Shown piece by piece: positions 26,053-38,979 of a stretch of 64,000 nt of DNA. Position 1 is the first letter of the stretch. Every line of letters begins with the position of its first letter. The stretch spans positions 26,540,545-26,604,544 of the forward strand of contig NC_088790.1 of assembly GCF_949628265.1 (NCBI RefSeq). The letters run 5' to 3'. The DNA is from Cloeon dipterum (Eukaryota; Arthropoda; Insecta; Ephemeroptera; Baetidae). The notes below the pieces were generated by a model. The model saw only the letters and a list, made by a program, of their open reading frames with translations. It had not been told where the DNA came from and did not search any database. The translations under genes were made by a program, and so were the position numbers.

Positions 26053-27180
26053 TGAATTCAGTAAACCACGTTCTCTAAATATTTTTCTATAAAACAAAAA
26101 AACGAAAATGTTTTGGACAAATTTTTTCACACCTGGTGTGCATTCTGTTGATTTTGATCAAAATTAGCAAAGAAATTCTAAAATTCCCGCCGCTTTAAGA
26201 CAAAATAATAAACAGCAAGTCAACTGCTGTCACGAAATTAATCTACGACGTGCGAAAAACCCCAACAATTTGTCCACAACATGTATATTCTCGCAGGAAG
26301 AGAACAATTATTATTTAGATGTGAAGGATAAGACAAATTTTCGCTCGTTTCAATAAGTGAGGCATAGACCTGGTCTTGTCATTTTTCTTATTTTTTTTTT
26401 TGCACACGGAAAGCAGTTTGCTGTCCACAAAGTGTGGCGGATGACCGTCAAGTGACGAGCGAAGGAAGGCAAGCATGTCTCCAGTCATTAGCCGCATCGC
26501 TCGACTATGATGTTTGATATTAAACCTCACACGCAAAAGGCGAACCCCTTTGTTCTCTTCTTGGCGATTCACTGCACCTCTACTTTACATTTTATTGCGA
26601 TTTTCCTGAGGCAGAGATCCGATTGTTTGGCGGGAACGTGTGCGCAGAGTTCAAGCACCCACAGCAGCACGGCTATACATGCAATTATCTCGTTTCTGTA
26701 CCAGGAATTTCGCAAGCTGCATATTCGCTCATAATTGGAGCTATTTTCTGTATTATGAGATTTCTTGCGAAAAAAGAAATAACTAAACAATGATACACCC
26801 GAGAATTGCATTTGTAATGATTTATACGTTGAAACGTGATTCATATATAATCACAAACGTATGGAATTGTGCAAATTTAAATTTCAAAAACCCGCTGTTG
26901 CATCGCAAACTTCTTTGTTTTGAATCGCAAAATAATTTATATTGTCAATAAGCAAATAAAACAAAATTTTTAAAATGTTATTGAAAAATTATTACATAAT
27001 AGTCAAATTTGAATTGAGTTTCCCGAACATTACCTCTAAATGTTTCCATTTGTATATTTACTGCATTCATTTAATATTAAATTTTTTTTCAATGCCAGGT
27101 TTTGATAGATCGATCTTGTTTAACAAACCTAATGTATTTTTTATCAGAAGCACAATACGCAGCAACAAAATACATATTAA

Positions 27181-27577
27181 AGTAGATCGACAAAAGGCAA
27201 CAATTGATTTGAATTGTTGGATGCAATAATCAATAAGAATTTTAGTTTTATAATTTGCAACAATCAACACAGTAGTAAAAATTCAAATTTTAAAATTTTC
27301 TCCAAAAATTCCAGCGCTTGACCACATTCTCTCGGCAGATTTCGATTTCCTTCGTTGAGATCTGACCAACTGCGTATTAAATTTTTTAGGGAAACTCTTT
27401 GTTGTGAAATAAAATCAAATTTCAAGTAAGGAGACAGTCCTCACCATTTGAAATAAATGCCAACTTTGCAGCCATTTTTCTAAAAAAGCTACAACGCTAG
27501 TTCGGTCAATTTAGGCTTTAACTGAATCCTAAGGGACGAGTTCATGCATTTTCAGGATATTTCAGTGTCAATCCTCT
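27181..27577 (+). mobile_element. TTAA-flanked MITE, copy 2
   Basis: A diverged copy of the 15.8 kb element in the same orientation. It starts AGTAGATCGA after TTAA and ends CAATCCTCT before TTAA. It shares the internal blocks around GTTGGATGC, GAGATCTGACC and CTGAATCCTAAGGGACGAGTT. It lies about 430 bases upstream of the glycine-rich gene's first exon. Confidence 0.75.
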
Positions 27578-27807
27578 TTAAAATTTATAATTTCCTTTAT
27601 CAAGAGCCTGACCGTTGTTTTGGGTTTTGATAATTATATATTACGTGGTTTGAAATACAACCGTTTGAAAGGTCACTGGACGAGAGTGACAAATTAAAAA
27701 GCAGCGAGATGCATGGGTGCAATAAATTTTGCCTCTCATTGTAGCGCAACGGAAAGGCGAGTATAATACACCGTCCTGTTCTTGACCCACTGGGTGCGAG
27801 CGTCGTC

Positions 27808-27919
27808 GGTCTGCTGGACAGCAGACCGTCAATTGCCCCTGCCTGCTGCATATTATGCGGCGTCGGTCCACGCAGAGGAGGAGCCTGCCGAGCACCTTCG
27901 CCGGCGCCACCTCCTCTGC
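27808..27919. repeat. Perfect hairpin and a second inverted repeat upstream of the glycine-rich gene
   Basis: GGTCTGCTGGACAGCAGACC at 27808-27827 is a perfect 9-bp inverted repeat around GA. Just downstream, GCAGAGGAGG (about 27872-27881) is inverted as CCTCCTCTGC (27910-27919). Both lie within 150 bases upstream of the TATA box and may be factor-binding palindromes. Confidence 0.5.
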
Positions 27920-27925
27920 CTCTAA

Positions 27926-27966
27926 TGATAATGTGTTATCAAGATAGCATTGAGAAGGTATATAAG
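27926..27966 (+). promoter_or_regulatory. GATA-site cluster and TATA box of the glycine-rich gene
   Basis: Three GATA-type sites (TGATAA 27926-27931, TTATCA 27936-27941, AGATAG 27942-27947) precede a TATATAAG box at 27959-27966. Transcription should then start near 27990, giving a leader of about 25 bases before the ATG at 28015. GATA factors drive many insect epidermal, gut and fat-body genes; which tissue applies here cannot be told. Confidence 0.65.
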
Positions 27967-28014
27967 TATATCCATGCTGCGCCAAGGTGGTTATTGTGAA
28001 TGTGAGTGCCAGGC

Positions 28015-31000
28015 ATGGGAGACCACACAGCCGCGGTCACCTTTTTTAAGGTAAGGACGATCGACGCCTGCATTTTTGGGGTTTATTTTGGCTATTTTGG
28101 GCAAGGGACCTTTTGCATAAGAAGGATGAAGAATTGCAAGCATTGAAATTACCTGGGTTTTTGACGTTTTTAAATATTTTAATCTGTGAAACTGAAATTT
28201 CAAAAAAGGATATTCATTTGATATTAAAATCCTTCCTCACTAAACAAAATTCAGAGCGTGCGGCATTTAAATTTTTTTCGACCAGACAAAAAAATATTTA
28301 ACGAATCCTTCCTGAGCTAACTTTATAAAAAAAATTATTGATCTTAAAAATATATTTGAAAGTGGCAAGAGAAAAAAAGAAAATAAAGAGAATTAATTTG
28401 CGTGCTCACCCTTTGTAAAAATAATTCACTCTCTAGCCTAGATTTTCATCCTATCCCTGCGAAAATTCCCATCCAAAAATTATAATTGCCTCTCATTACA
28501 TCACGGCCGCGATTATTTAAATATGCAAATGGCAGGAAAAATTAAAAATTCCAAGGTCATCGAACGGTCCATGGCGGCCTCGCCTTGGAGCAGAAAGTGT
28601 TGCGAATTTGCCCTTTTATCTCTCATCGCGTATCGGACAAGATTAGATCAAAATCTTTTGAAGGTCGGCGGGGCACTTTCTTTCTTTCTTTCTTTCCCAT
28701 CCGTGGGAACCTGTCTATTTCTGTCCCACGCTTTAATACATGCATGTTCCTCCGCAGGTAGCTCTGGTGACCTACTGGTGCCTGATCGTCGGGGTCGGCG
28801 CGCAGCGCCGGCAGGAGCAGGACGAGCCGCAGCGGCCGTACCACCACCAGGACGGCCCTGAGGAGCAGCAGGCGTCGTCGCCGATCCTCATCTTCAGGGG
28901 GCACGGCTACGACAACCTCGGCTACGACAGCAAGATCGAGGACGTGTGGGCGCCCAGCGGCTCCGGCACCTCCAATAAAGGCTCCAAGGGCAGCAAGGGG
29001 CCCAGCACGGGCTACCTGGCGCCCGCCACCTCCGACTCGTGGGACGCGGGCAGCGACAAAGGCGAGCAGCCGCCCAACAACGGCTACCTCGCACCCCACA
29101 AGGGCGACGCGGACAAGGGCAGCAAGGGTGGCGCCGGCGGGGGATGGAATAAGGGCCAGCAGGGCGGCGGCGGGGATTCGTGGAATAAGGGTCAGGGCGC
29201 GGGCTGGGATGCTGGAAAAGGGCAGCACGGAGGGAGTGCCGGGTGGGACGGTGGAAATAAGGGGTGGGACAGTGGAAGCAATAAGGGACACGGCATCGAC
29301 TACGAAGGAAACGTGGGACACTACGGACCCACCACTCAGGGTGGCGGTGGGGGTTGGAACAAGGGCCAGAGCTCAGGGTGGGAGTCTCAAGGAGGGTACG
29401 GATCGAATAGTAACAAGGGTTGGGATCAGGGCGGAAAAGGCTCCGGCGGCTGGGATCAAGGATCGAAGGCCCCGAGCGGGTGGGACCAACAGCCGAGCAA
29501 GGGGTGGCCCCAGAAGGGACAGGGTGGCTACGGAAATTCGGGAGGGTGGGAGCAGCAGGGCGGAGGGGGAGGCCATGGTGGTGGCTGGGAGCAGCAGGGT
29601 GGAGGCGGCGGCGGCGGATACGGATCCGGGGGTGGTGGCGGCGGGTACGGATCAGGGGGCGGCGGGGGGTACGGCTCTGGAGGCGGCGGACAAGGCTACG
29701 GAGGAGGCGGAGGGTGGAACAAGGGTGCAGGCGAGAAGGGCGACGGCTGGGGCCAGCAGCAGCCTGCAGGGGGTTGGTCAGGGTGGATGAACGTCATGTC
29801 TCAAGGGTGGAATAACAATGGCGGCGGCGGATACGGTGGAGGCGGCGGAGGTAGCAAGGGCTTCGGCGGGGGCGGCGTCTGGAAGCCGAACCAGCAGCAA
29901 CGACCCCAGCAGCAGCCAGGGGGTGGTTGGCCACCGATGAAGGGCGTGTGGAGCAACGGCTACGACCCTGACAACAATAATCAATGGAGTCAGGGAGGCG
30001 GCGGCCAGCACGGTGGTGGAGGCGGCTATGGTGGCCCTCCCGCCGGACACGGAGGCGGCCACGCACCCCAAGGAGGCGGTTACGGAGGCGGCCACGGCCA
30101 TCAGCAGGGCGGCGGCTACGGAGGCGGTCACCAAAGTGGTGGCTACGGAGGTGGACACCAAAGCGGAGGATTCGGCGGTGGAAGCGGCGGCCCCCACGGT
30201 GGAGGCGGCTACGGCGGCAGCCCCCAGAGCGGAGGCGGCTACGGCGGAGGCGGCCACGGCGGCCACGACTGCAGAGAGCACGGTGGACTGAGGGCGGGCA
30301 GCGCGGTCTGGGAGTCGAGGGAGCCGGCGGGCTGGTTCTCCAACAACCAGGGCAACAAATGGTCTCCGCACCCTTACAAACCGTGAGTGCTTTTTGCAGT
30401 TTCATTTCTAAATTTTTTATATGGCTGCGCGTTTTTTTTTTTAATTTTCAATTTTAATAAAAAATTTGTTGGAATATTTTTTTTGTAATTTTTTCAGTTT
30501 TATTATTTTTTTTAAATTTAGAGCAGTAGCCATTTTCCAATAAAATTCAATTTGAAAAAATTGTTAAGTTTGTCAAATGATTTTACGAATGATTTCTGAA
30601 TACGTGAACAACAGACCCCTAAAAATAATAAAAAAATGTCAGTGCAACACAGTCTGAAATTTTACATTTAAAATCCTACTCATAAAAAAATCAACTGAAT
30701 TACTACAGGGAAAGTATTGTGATACTGATGATCAGAACAAGAGTACAAATTCCTTAAACTGAAAAATTCCGGCTAGCAAATACCTTTTTATTTATGAAAA
30801 AAATCGAATTGTAACGTAATTTAAATACTGTTTAAAGGGAGAAAATAAACGTGCAGCCCAAAATTATTGGCTTCAAAATTTCCAGTCGAAATAATTTTGA
30901 AAATTCGAGCGACCGGCCTGTTTTCACAGGGCACCAGGTGATGAGGTAATTTATCGAGAGTACCATTACAGCTCGGAGAACCTAAACGGACCCAGCCATC

Positions 31001-31176
31001 CGCACGAGCAGGGCGGCTACCCTGGCCACCAGGGTAATCAGGGCAATCAGGGCTACCAGGGCCACCAGCAATACCAGCACAACCAGCAAGAGTACAATCG
31101 CCACCCTTACAGGGAATACCTTTTGGAGAGAGACGCCACGACGACAGAAAAGAGTGTCGAGACGACGACCAAGTAG
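28015..31176 (+). CDS. Secreted glycine-rich, Trp/Tyr-containing repeat protein
   Basis: Three exons: 28015-28050 (12 codons, then AAG|GTAAGG), 28758-30382 and 30930-31176, giving 635 residues. The first exon is my reconstruction: it follows a TATA box at the right distance and joins in frame to a hydrophobic stretch (VALVTYWCLIVGVGAQ), making a signal peptide of about 27 residues. The mature part starts acidic and Gln-rich, then becomes low-complexity glycine repeats with GWNKGQ/GWDQG units (middle) and GYGGG/GGYGSGGGG units (later). The last exon adds a different Gln/His/Tyr-rich tail (GYPGHQGNQ) ending in Thr-rich TTTEKSVETTTK. Such proteins are typical of cuticle, silk, glue or eggshell, but no chitin-binding R&R motif is present, so I give no specific role. 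An alternative start is the ATG at 28740, just upstream of the exon-2 acceptor. Confidence 0.8.
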
Positions 31177-31251
31177 TATTTTAATTTAATTAAGTGCGTG
31201 CGTGTACATATTATTTTCATAATTTATATTATGTTTGTGTAAATTAATAAT

Positions 31252-31257
31252 AATAAA
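31252..31257 (+). other. Polyadenylation signal of the glycine-rich gene
   Basis: AATAAA 76 bases after the stop codon at 31174-31176, in an AT-rich 3' UTR. Confidence 0.7.
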
Positions 31258-34254
31258 TAAGGAAACCTCTGACAAAACGCAGCAACCGTTGTTTACTTTC
31301 TTCCAAAATTAAATAATCAGCGACGAGGGCAGCCGGCTTTTAATTCTATTTCTGCTCGTGCAGCGCAATTAACGCGTTTCGGCGGACACGCGCATATTTT
31401 TCGCCGCGGCCGTTGAGGATGAGTGAACCTGCCTGTGTTTTTTTCCCTCGAGTGTCCTCCCATTGTTATTCATGAGGCTAGAATTTATTTTTACGGTGTT
31501 TGCCCCACGCGAGGTTGGCGTAGCACGTGCTCCTGCTGGAGGTGGATTTGGCTGCACTTCTCTTTGTGGGGGCCACTTCTTCCATCGCGCCGAGCGCGCG
31601 TCTCTTATCACTCTCGCGATGCGTAAAAAATAGCCAGTGCCACAAGTGGAACAACAATGCAGGCACACGACCCTGCCTGCTTCCAATCTCGACACAAAAA
31701 CATGTGCCGCATAAAAAGCGGTGTGATGCCTCGAGGAAAGAATATTATGTGGACCTTTCTTTTGTCTTAATCGTAGATTTTGCTTCATGCACGGCAGTTG
31801 CTAAATTTCCCTAAAATTAAATTTAGAGTCGTAAAAGGGATGTTTTTTGTTTTTCTGATTAATATTAGAAATAAGGAGCAGTCTTTGAAAAGGAAAGGAT
31901 TAGTTAAAATTATTCTAATTTTAATTTCCAAGTTTGTTTTAGTAATTAAAAACAAATACACGCTTTATTATAAAGTCGCTCTCAACTTTAAATTTCCTTG
32001 CAGCTTTTTCCAAGTAGAATTTTAATCCATTTTTTCTAAAATAAATCGCCAGTAGTTAGCAGTACATTTTTAAGCAGACAATAAGTAAAATGCTCCGTTA
32101 ATACAATTAAAAACTAAATCGCATATTTTGTGTAGTATTTTTATCCAGAGTAAATTAATAGAAAACTAAAAAAAGGAATTAAATTTTTTAATTGTTATTA
32201 ATTAATTTAAAATACGCTCACCTTTTTAAATTTATATTTTGCATTTAAATTTTCCAAAAATTGAATTAAAGTTGAAAATGGTAATTTTTGTTTTGGTGCT
32301 AAAAGAGCAGTTTTTCAAAAGGAAATGATCAATTAAAATTATTATTATGAATTTCAGGATATGAAATTAGTTGTTTTTCCGGCCAAATTAGTCATTCTGT
32401 AAGTTAAAGAATTTTACGGAAATAAATCATCTTTCGAAGCAAAATTTTTTCCACAGTTTTTCGAGTTTATAGAGGCCTTTTCAGAGCAAAATATTGTTGC
32501 ACGGAGAATATTTTCAGCTGGAGAGGAAAATAAAGATTTCAAAACAAAAATCCAAATTATATGTTTTTTGTCCGAATTTCACCTATGGTTTTCAGACAAA
32601 GAAGCTCAATTTAAAGACGCTATTTTTTAAATCAGAATTTCGTGATTTTCAACAATAAAATATTTAACACTTTTGGCATTTTTAAATGCGATCGATCAAT
32701 CAAAATTTTATACAAAAAATAAATTCATCAGCCTACAAAGCAAAAATGGCACCAATTTGAAATTCAACTCATAAAGCAAACAAAAATAAAATTACCGTTC
32801 TAAATTAGTAAAAGATATCCCGATATAATTACAACGTGTTCTGCTTGAGAAATTCTGAACGGGGGCAATCACGAAAACGTTAAGTATAATTCCGATGAGC
32901 GCAACGCAGCCAAGAGAGAAAAGCCTCGTCTTTCACTACTAATTAATTAGCCCAGTGCTTCGCCCTGCTGCTGCTGCTGCTGCTCTGTTTTGTTGTCGAC
33001 AAACAAAGAAAAAATCGAACACAGTGCACCGAACATGATCCGCCTGAGGTTTTTTTGCCTTCCAATAATTAATGTCTCGGCCACAGCTGTAGCATTTGGT
33101 CTGCTCTGCATTTAATAAATCGGATAGCCGCAAAAAAGACATTTGAATGGCTGTCACAATTTTAGATTAACAGGCCGCAAGTGTGTGTACGAGGGAGGAG
33201 CTTCACCGTTTTACATTATTTTGAGTGAGCCGGCGTGACACACGTGTGCCGCATATGCTTTTATTAACTATATGGCTATGCATATATTGCCACCGTACAA
33301 AATAACAACGTACATGCTCGCTTATTATATGTGCGTATTTTTCATTGTACACGTTACATCCCCAAATGAGCCACGCAGACAAGACGCTCTATTTGTCTTC
33401 GGTTATAATTAGTCCATTTCGGGTCGCGCAGCACAATTCCAGTCATTGTTTCTAGACTGTAGAATTGTCATTTTTATTAATTCATTTGTCTGGATCCAGA
33501 TATTTTTATTTTGTAAAATTTAGTTTCTTTATGCCCACGCTGAGACCAACTTCGTTTGTCAAAACTCAAAGGGCACTAAAATCCAATTTTACGAAAGCGA
33601 ACATAAATGTTTAAATTTTTGAGAAGGCAAAATATGCCTCATTTCATGGAGGAGATTTTATGAAATATGCATGGTAACAAGGCATTATTTCCTTGTTCTC
33701 AAATAAATTGCTTTTGATCGAAAATTAAAAAACCTGCGTTTTTGCGCCCCAAAAAACGAACTCATTTGTAAAATCCCCGAATTTTGCGCAGTTTTTTTGA
33801 CCAGATTTTGCGTCTATTACCTAAATGGTGAAGATTTCATGCGAAATTTACCTCAAATTGGATCTGCGGGGTCAAAAACATGGGTGGAAAAATTCGGTAA
33901 ATTATAATTTATGACAAAAAACTGGACTTCAGCCCTTTCAAAGACTCCAAATCAGTCAAGGACGATAATATCGACATCAAATAGCATCGAAATCTGCGTG
34001 AAATCAGTGCATTTTGATAGCGAGCTTGATTTTCGAGGTTAGAAAACACGTTAAAAAAGCTCATTTTGGCTATATATCAAACTAAAAAGTTTTTGTTCCC
34101 TTCGATTTGCCAAGATTCTTTGAAAATTTTGACCCGAGATTTTAGTGACCTTGGCCTTCGCGACCTACAAAGTTGGCCAGCGTTGTTGGCATGAAGTTTA
34201 GATTATTTTAGACACCTCCATTTTTCTAATTTCCCTCCTTCCTTTCGCTAAAAA

Positions 34255-34400
34255 ATTAGTCTTTTCAAAAATCAAAAAATTCGACCTGCTGTAAAATAGG
34301 CATTTTTTTTCGCATTTTTACCTATAAGCTGCAGGTTTATTAGGGCAGACGCCTCAACTAGATTTCATCAAAATCCGAGACTGGAAGCCAAGTAAGTCTC
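34255..34400. repeat. Diverged dispersed repeat, copy near 34.3 kb
   Basis: The text around TGTAAAATAGGCA, then 'ATTTCATCAAAATCCGAGACTGG', resembles 43450-43570 (TACAAAATAGGCA and ATTTCATCGAAATCTGGAGACC) with similar spacing. The match is weak and the element borders are not defined. Confidence 0.35.
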
Positions 34401-34511
34401 TACATAGTCTGGAAATATTTATAAAAGTTGGTAAACCTTCAAAGACTGAATGAGATTTTTTTTAGATTAAAATTATTTAAAAAAATTATTATTTCAATAT
34501 GTTTGCTGTAT

Positions 34512-34924
34512 TTTCAATATGCTTGTTGCCCTAATGCGCAAACTCATCCCTTAGGATTCAGTTAAAGCCTAAATTGACCTAAGGAGCGCTGTAATTTTGT
34601 GAGAAAATTGGCTGGAAAGTTAGTGTGCTTTTCAAATGGAAATGGCTGTCTCCTTACTTGAAATCCGATTTAATTTCAAAACCAAGAGTTTGCCCAATAA
34701 TTGGCATACACCGTTGAACAGATCTCGACCAGAGGAATCGGAACATGCAAAGAAAATATGTTCAAGCACTGTAAATTTTGGAGGAAATTGGCAAAATTTG
34801 AATTTTTATTGTAGGAAGGTCCTTTTTATTATTGCAAATTGTTGAACAAATTGTTTATCGATCAATTGTTTATGGCATCCAACAATTCAAATAATTTTCA
34901 ATTGTTACCCTGTATCATTCCACT
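34512..34924 (-). mobile_element. TTAA-flanked MITE, copy 3 (reverse orientation)
   Basis: Reverse-complement copy of the 15.8 kb element. The right end is intact (CTGTATCATTCCACT then TTAA). The left terminal repeat is eroded and starts only near the GCTTGTTGCC block. The long open frame at 34636-34845 is part of this repeat and not a gene. Confidence 0.75.
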
Positions 34925-36439
34925 TTAATAAATATGTTTATTTTATTAAAAAGTTATGAATGATAAAATTTAGCTTTCGACGTACTCAACGAAAGAGCCA
35001 GACAGCTTAATACAATTATAATTAGCCAGCAAGCGGGCAGAGCAGCCATGCAGACGAGAGGCCTTTTTCATTTGATATAACGCCGAGAGTGCATATGTGT
35101 GTGAGCCGACAAAAAACAAGAAGACAGCGACGCATTGCACATCACATTCGCATTTCAGTTGCACTGCTATCTCCTGCTTTAATTGACTATATAAAATCCA
35201 ACAACACACGAGCCAGACTTGTGCACGCCTTCCGCTCAACTTTTTTCACGCTTTGTTTGTCGAATCGCTAAACACAGTCATACATAAAATCCAGAACTAG
35301 ATATTATTTATTTGGATTATTTCCGCGTGGCGCCGGGGATTTTTCTATTTGTTTTTCGAGCACGCGCGTTCATTGGTTTAGCGCCGAAAGTTAGCATTCC
35401 CCGCGGCGCCGATTTGCTTGCACACGCAGACTCAATTGGCGGGACAAAAAATCGCAAAAGCGCAGCACATGTGATTGAGGTTTGCAGTTAATAGCGCAAA
35501 TGTTTGACAGTGTAAATCACTTGACAAGTGACGCCTCATTCCGACACGCGGAGGGAGACCTTGGCCTAGCGCGATTTTTAGTTTGGCCCATATCAATTCA
35601 AGTGCATGTGGCGCAAAACAAACATTTTTAGTTACGCATGCGAGCCAAGGATGGATCAATTCTGCATCGCGTGCGCCTCGATTTCCCCTTGCAGCGCAAA
35701 CAGACAAAATTTCCGGACATTCTAATTCTAATTGAGTTTTTTTTTTGTATTTTCAAATGACTTTATAATTTAATTTTAATTTCCAAGTTTGTTTTAATAA
35801 TTCAAAACAAATACACGCTGATTATAAAGTCACTTTCAACTGAAAATTTTGCTGGTGGATTTTCTTAAAGTAGAGTTTTAATTAAAATCTTTCTAAAATA
35901 AATTGCCAGATATTTGCAGTAAATTTTTAAACAGACACAATAATAAAAATGCTCCATTAATAGAATTAAAAACAAAATAGCTTTTTTATATTATTTTTAT
36001 CTACAGTAAATTAATAAAACTAAATAAAGGTTTTTAAATTTTTTAACTGTTATTAATTAAATTTTAAATTCTTTTTAATTTTAAATTTTGGATTTAAATT
36101 GCGGTCAATTGCACACGTGTATGTAATAATAGCTTAGCATGAATGCCTCGATCAGTTTTGTAAATTTTTAGTAAATAATAAAGCTTTCATATAAATTATA
36201 TAAAATTAAGTTTAGGAGTCAATTTTAAAAAATATATTTTAAGGAGAGTTCCAACTGACTCTCTCACATCTTCATCAAGGTTTTTAATAAAGAAATATGC
36301 CCATAAAGAAACAAAGTTTAGGCGATTCCACAAATATTTTTGATGCGATATAGAACCAGTAAGGTAGACTAACAATTGTAGAAATTATTAATACTTTCGT
36401 TTGTAAATAGAAAAGCCTATAAATATAATCAATGGAGGC

Positions 36440-38090
36440 CGAATTCACGCGACGCGCAGATATGGCGTCTGGTAGGAAATTAAAAACGTAAAATTAAATT
36501 GGCTTGGAAAATTAATCATGAAAATATCTTCAGCACAATTAATAATTTTGTTGTTATTTCTTTACTAATAGCTTTATTAATTAGCCCGGTAATTGGCGAA
36601 TCGACCAATTAGATGGCACATCAGGCTAATGGAAATGTAACAAAATACGCGGGAATGAAATTAATAGGTCGGCACGCCTCTTTTTCGACGCTTCTGATTG
36701 GTCACTGGACTGTCTTCTGATTGGCCTCCACTATTTCGACGCCATATTGACTTCTGACCAGCGGGAACCAACATAGATCGCAACCCGGCCCCCGGTGAAA
36801 ATGATTGAATTTCACACAAAAAATGCCCAAAACAATTTCGAATCAAAATACAAGTTTCAATGAAAAACTAAAATAATTTTTTAAAAACGCATTTCTTTTT
36901 GGTAGAAACTTTAAAATATTTTAATTTAAAAATAATTGTTTTGTTTTTAATTCGAGAGATGTTCAGGTCAGTAATCCCCGGCTGGACTTTGAACAAAAAA
37001 CATAATTTTCATTTTGTGCTTGATGAGCCAAGCTCGGATTTCGGGAGTACACGCACACACATCTCACCGATGCGCAGACTGATAATTACACACCCGCGGC
37101 TGGCGACGCGCCGCGAGAGTAAGAAGACAAGGGGTTGGTTGATATTTACACAAGAGTGTCCTTCCTTGTCGCGGCGCAGACAACAAAAACGCGCCACACA
37201 TTATCTCTCGCAGCTCATTTAGCCTCTTTTTTTATTGACGCATATTTTAATTTACGCCATGTGACACGCCAATGCTCGCTCGCGACGATAAAAACAAAAG
37301 CGCTGCCACCTGTTGCTGCTAAAAAATGCAGAGCCGAGAGCGAGCAAGCGCTTCTTGCAATGCTCCTCTCTCTCGTCTGATGAAATTAAATTTTTCGATA
37401 TGCGTTATGGAGTCGACCCGGCCTAATGCGCCAGAGATTGAGTTGCACGCACCGCGCTCTGCTTTTTGATTTTGCTTTTTGTCGAGCGGCACACATGGCC
37501 GAGATAAAACCTTCTTCGAACTTGGTTATTGAAGGAGTAAAAGAGTTAAATTTCCAATTGGCTTTGTTAGTGCAAAGGGTTTTTAATTGATTTTTTTTAG
37601 TTGAACATAATTCTAATTTTTACATTTAAACATTCTTTGTGATTTTTGAATTTTTTTCAGCAATAAATTACAAACAATATTAAAATACGGAAAATAAATT
37701 AAGAAGTGCTTCTGAGAAGAACTTAATTTTTCCGCGAAGCATTTAATTTAATTAAAAATACGCATTCGATGGAATGAATGGTCTTAAAATTTTGATTAAT
37801 TTTCGAGGCCAGGGTCTGCTTGAAATTTTCATGTGGAAATCAGCGAGGTCCAGATGTGCGATAAAATTTATTCGCACTGCGCAGATCCAAGATGGCGTCT
37901 GAATGTGGGAAAAAAGGCTCTCTTTGGATTGCCGTACGATAGTGTCAAGAGTTTGTTTTTACGATCCAAAAGTAATCCAAATTATGTCACAATATTGACG
38001 AAAACTTTCTTCTTTTCGCGCATTTTCATGTGACCATTTTTATCGCGCCATATTCCACCGGACGCCATATCTGCGCGTCGCATGAATCTT
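36440..38090. repeat. Inverted 30-base modules containing GCGCAGATATGGCGTC
   Basis: ACGCGACGCGCAGATATGGC at about 36446-36465 continues as GTCTGGT. At 38056-38090 the same module stands inverted (CCGGACGCCATATCTGCGCG, then TCGCATGAAT). A third, weaker copy (GCGCAGATCCAAGATGGCGTC) is at about 37878-37900, and a related inverted one is near 15385-15415 in CPES intron 1. The outer pair could be the ends of a 1.65 kb element, but no target duplication or transposase is visible. Confidence 0.4.
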
Positions 38091-38979
38091 GTCCCCGCTG
38101 GTCGAAATTCCTAGAAAATTCCTAGTCTATTTTTCAGGAACTCAAAGTTGGCCACTTTAGAAAAATGCATTTTTACAGCAGTTTTAATCGAGGAAAAAAT
38201 TCTACATGTCACGCCAAACAACAAATTCATATTATTGTGACCAACGTTTTAGTTGAATGGTCAAGGTCATAAAAAATCAGGTCATAAATTTCGAAAATAA
38301 TAAAGGAAATATAAATTTGAAATAGCCAAAATTTTCTTTTTAATGGGAACAACGTATAAACAACTAGTGAAATTCATTATTCTGTCTTTTTCGAGATATT
38401 TTTATGTTTAAAGTTGAAAAAAAGTGAGATTTTCGCCCTCGACAATCACGGTGATCATGCAATGTGAGTAATTCTGTCCGGATGATCTCAAATTTGATCA
38501 TAAACATGGTTAATCGTTTTATAAATATTTAAGACGTTTGTGAGAGGTTTGGAATCCACCTTCAAACCAGTAGGGCCCTAGGGGGTTAATTAAAATAGAC
38601 AAAAACAAGGTGTTTTTTCATTGGTGTTAATTCATAATGTTAAGTTGACTTTAAAACTGTAAATTTGGTGTTATTTTTTTGTGAAATTTGCGTCATTCAT
38701 CTATAATTTATAAATTTGGTAAGAAAAAATATTTTAGAAAAACTTGGGACGGGAAAAAGGTAAGAAATTTTCAAATAAATTTAATACACGCTTCCTGAAT
38801 TTCATTTCCTTTTTTTAAAAAATACGATCGTTTAAATGTAAGTTAAAAGTTGATTAAAATTGTTTAATATTTAAGGAGAAATTTCAATTCAAAATGGCCC
38901 TAACCCCTAACGCAATTGAGTCGTGAAATATTTAACTTCCAATATTTGACCTTCTTTGCGATCCGACCCTGCCGAAAAG

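Larger units (their letters stand above)
20517..28014. other. Gene-poor spacer between CPES and the glycine-rich gene
   Basis: AT-rich DNA of 7.5 kb. All open frames are short (under about 115 codons), overlap on both strands and show no known family. It contains two inverted-repeat elements (about 24130-24492 and 25631-26052), one TTAA MITE (27181-27577) and the promoter of the next gene. GC-richer patches at about 24890-25200 and 26440-26720 show nothing I can name; regulatory DNA is possible. Confidence 0.5.

Noticed and set aside
28623..30405. Long antisense frames opposite the glycine-rich gene (232, 197 and 203 codons), and frames of 220, 131 and 157 codons on its own strand
   Set aside because: They arise from GC-rich GGN/GCN repeats of the real coding exon, which leave other frames open. 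They have Arg/Ala/Val-rich low-complexity content and no family match.
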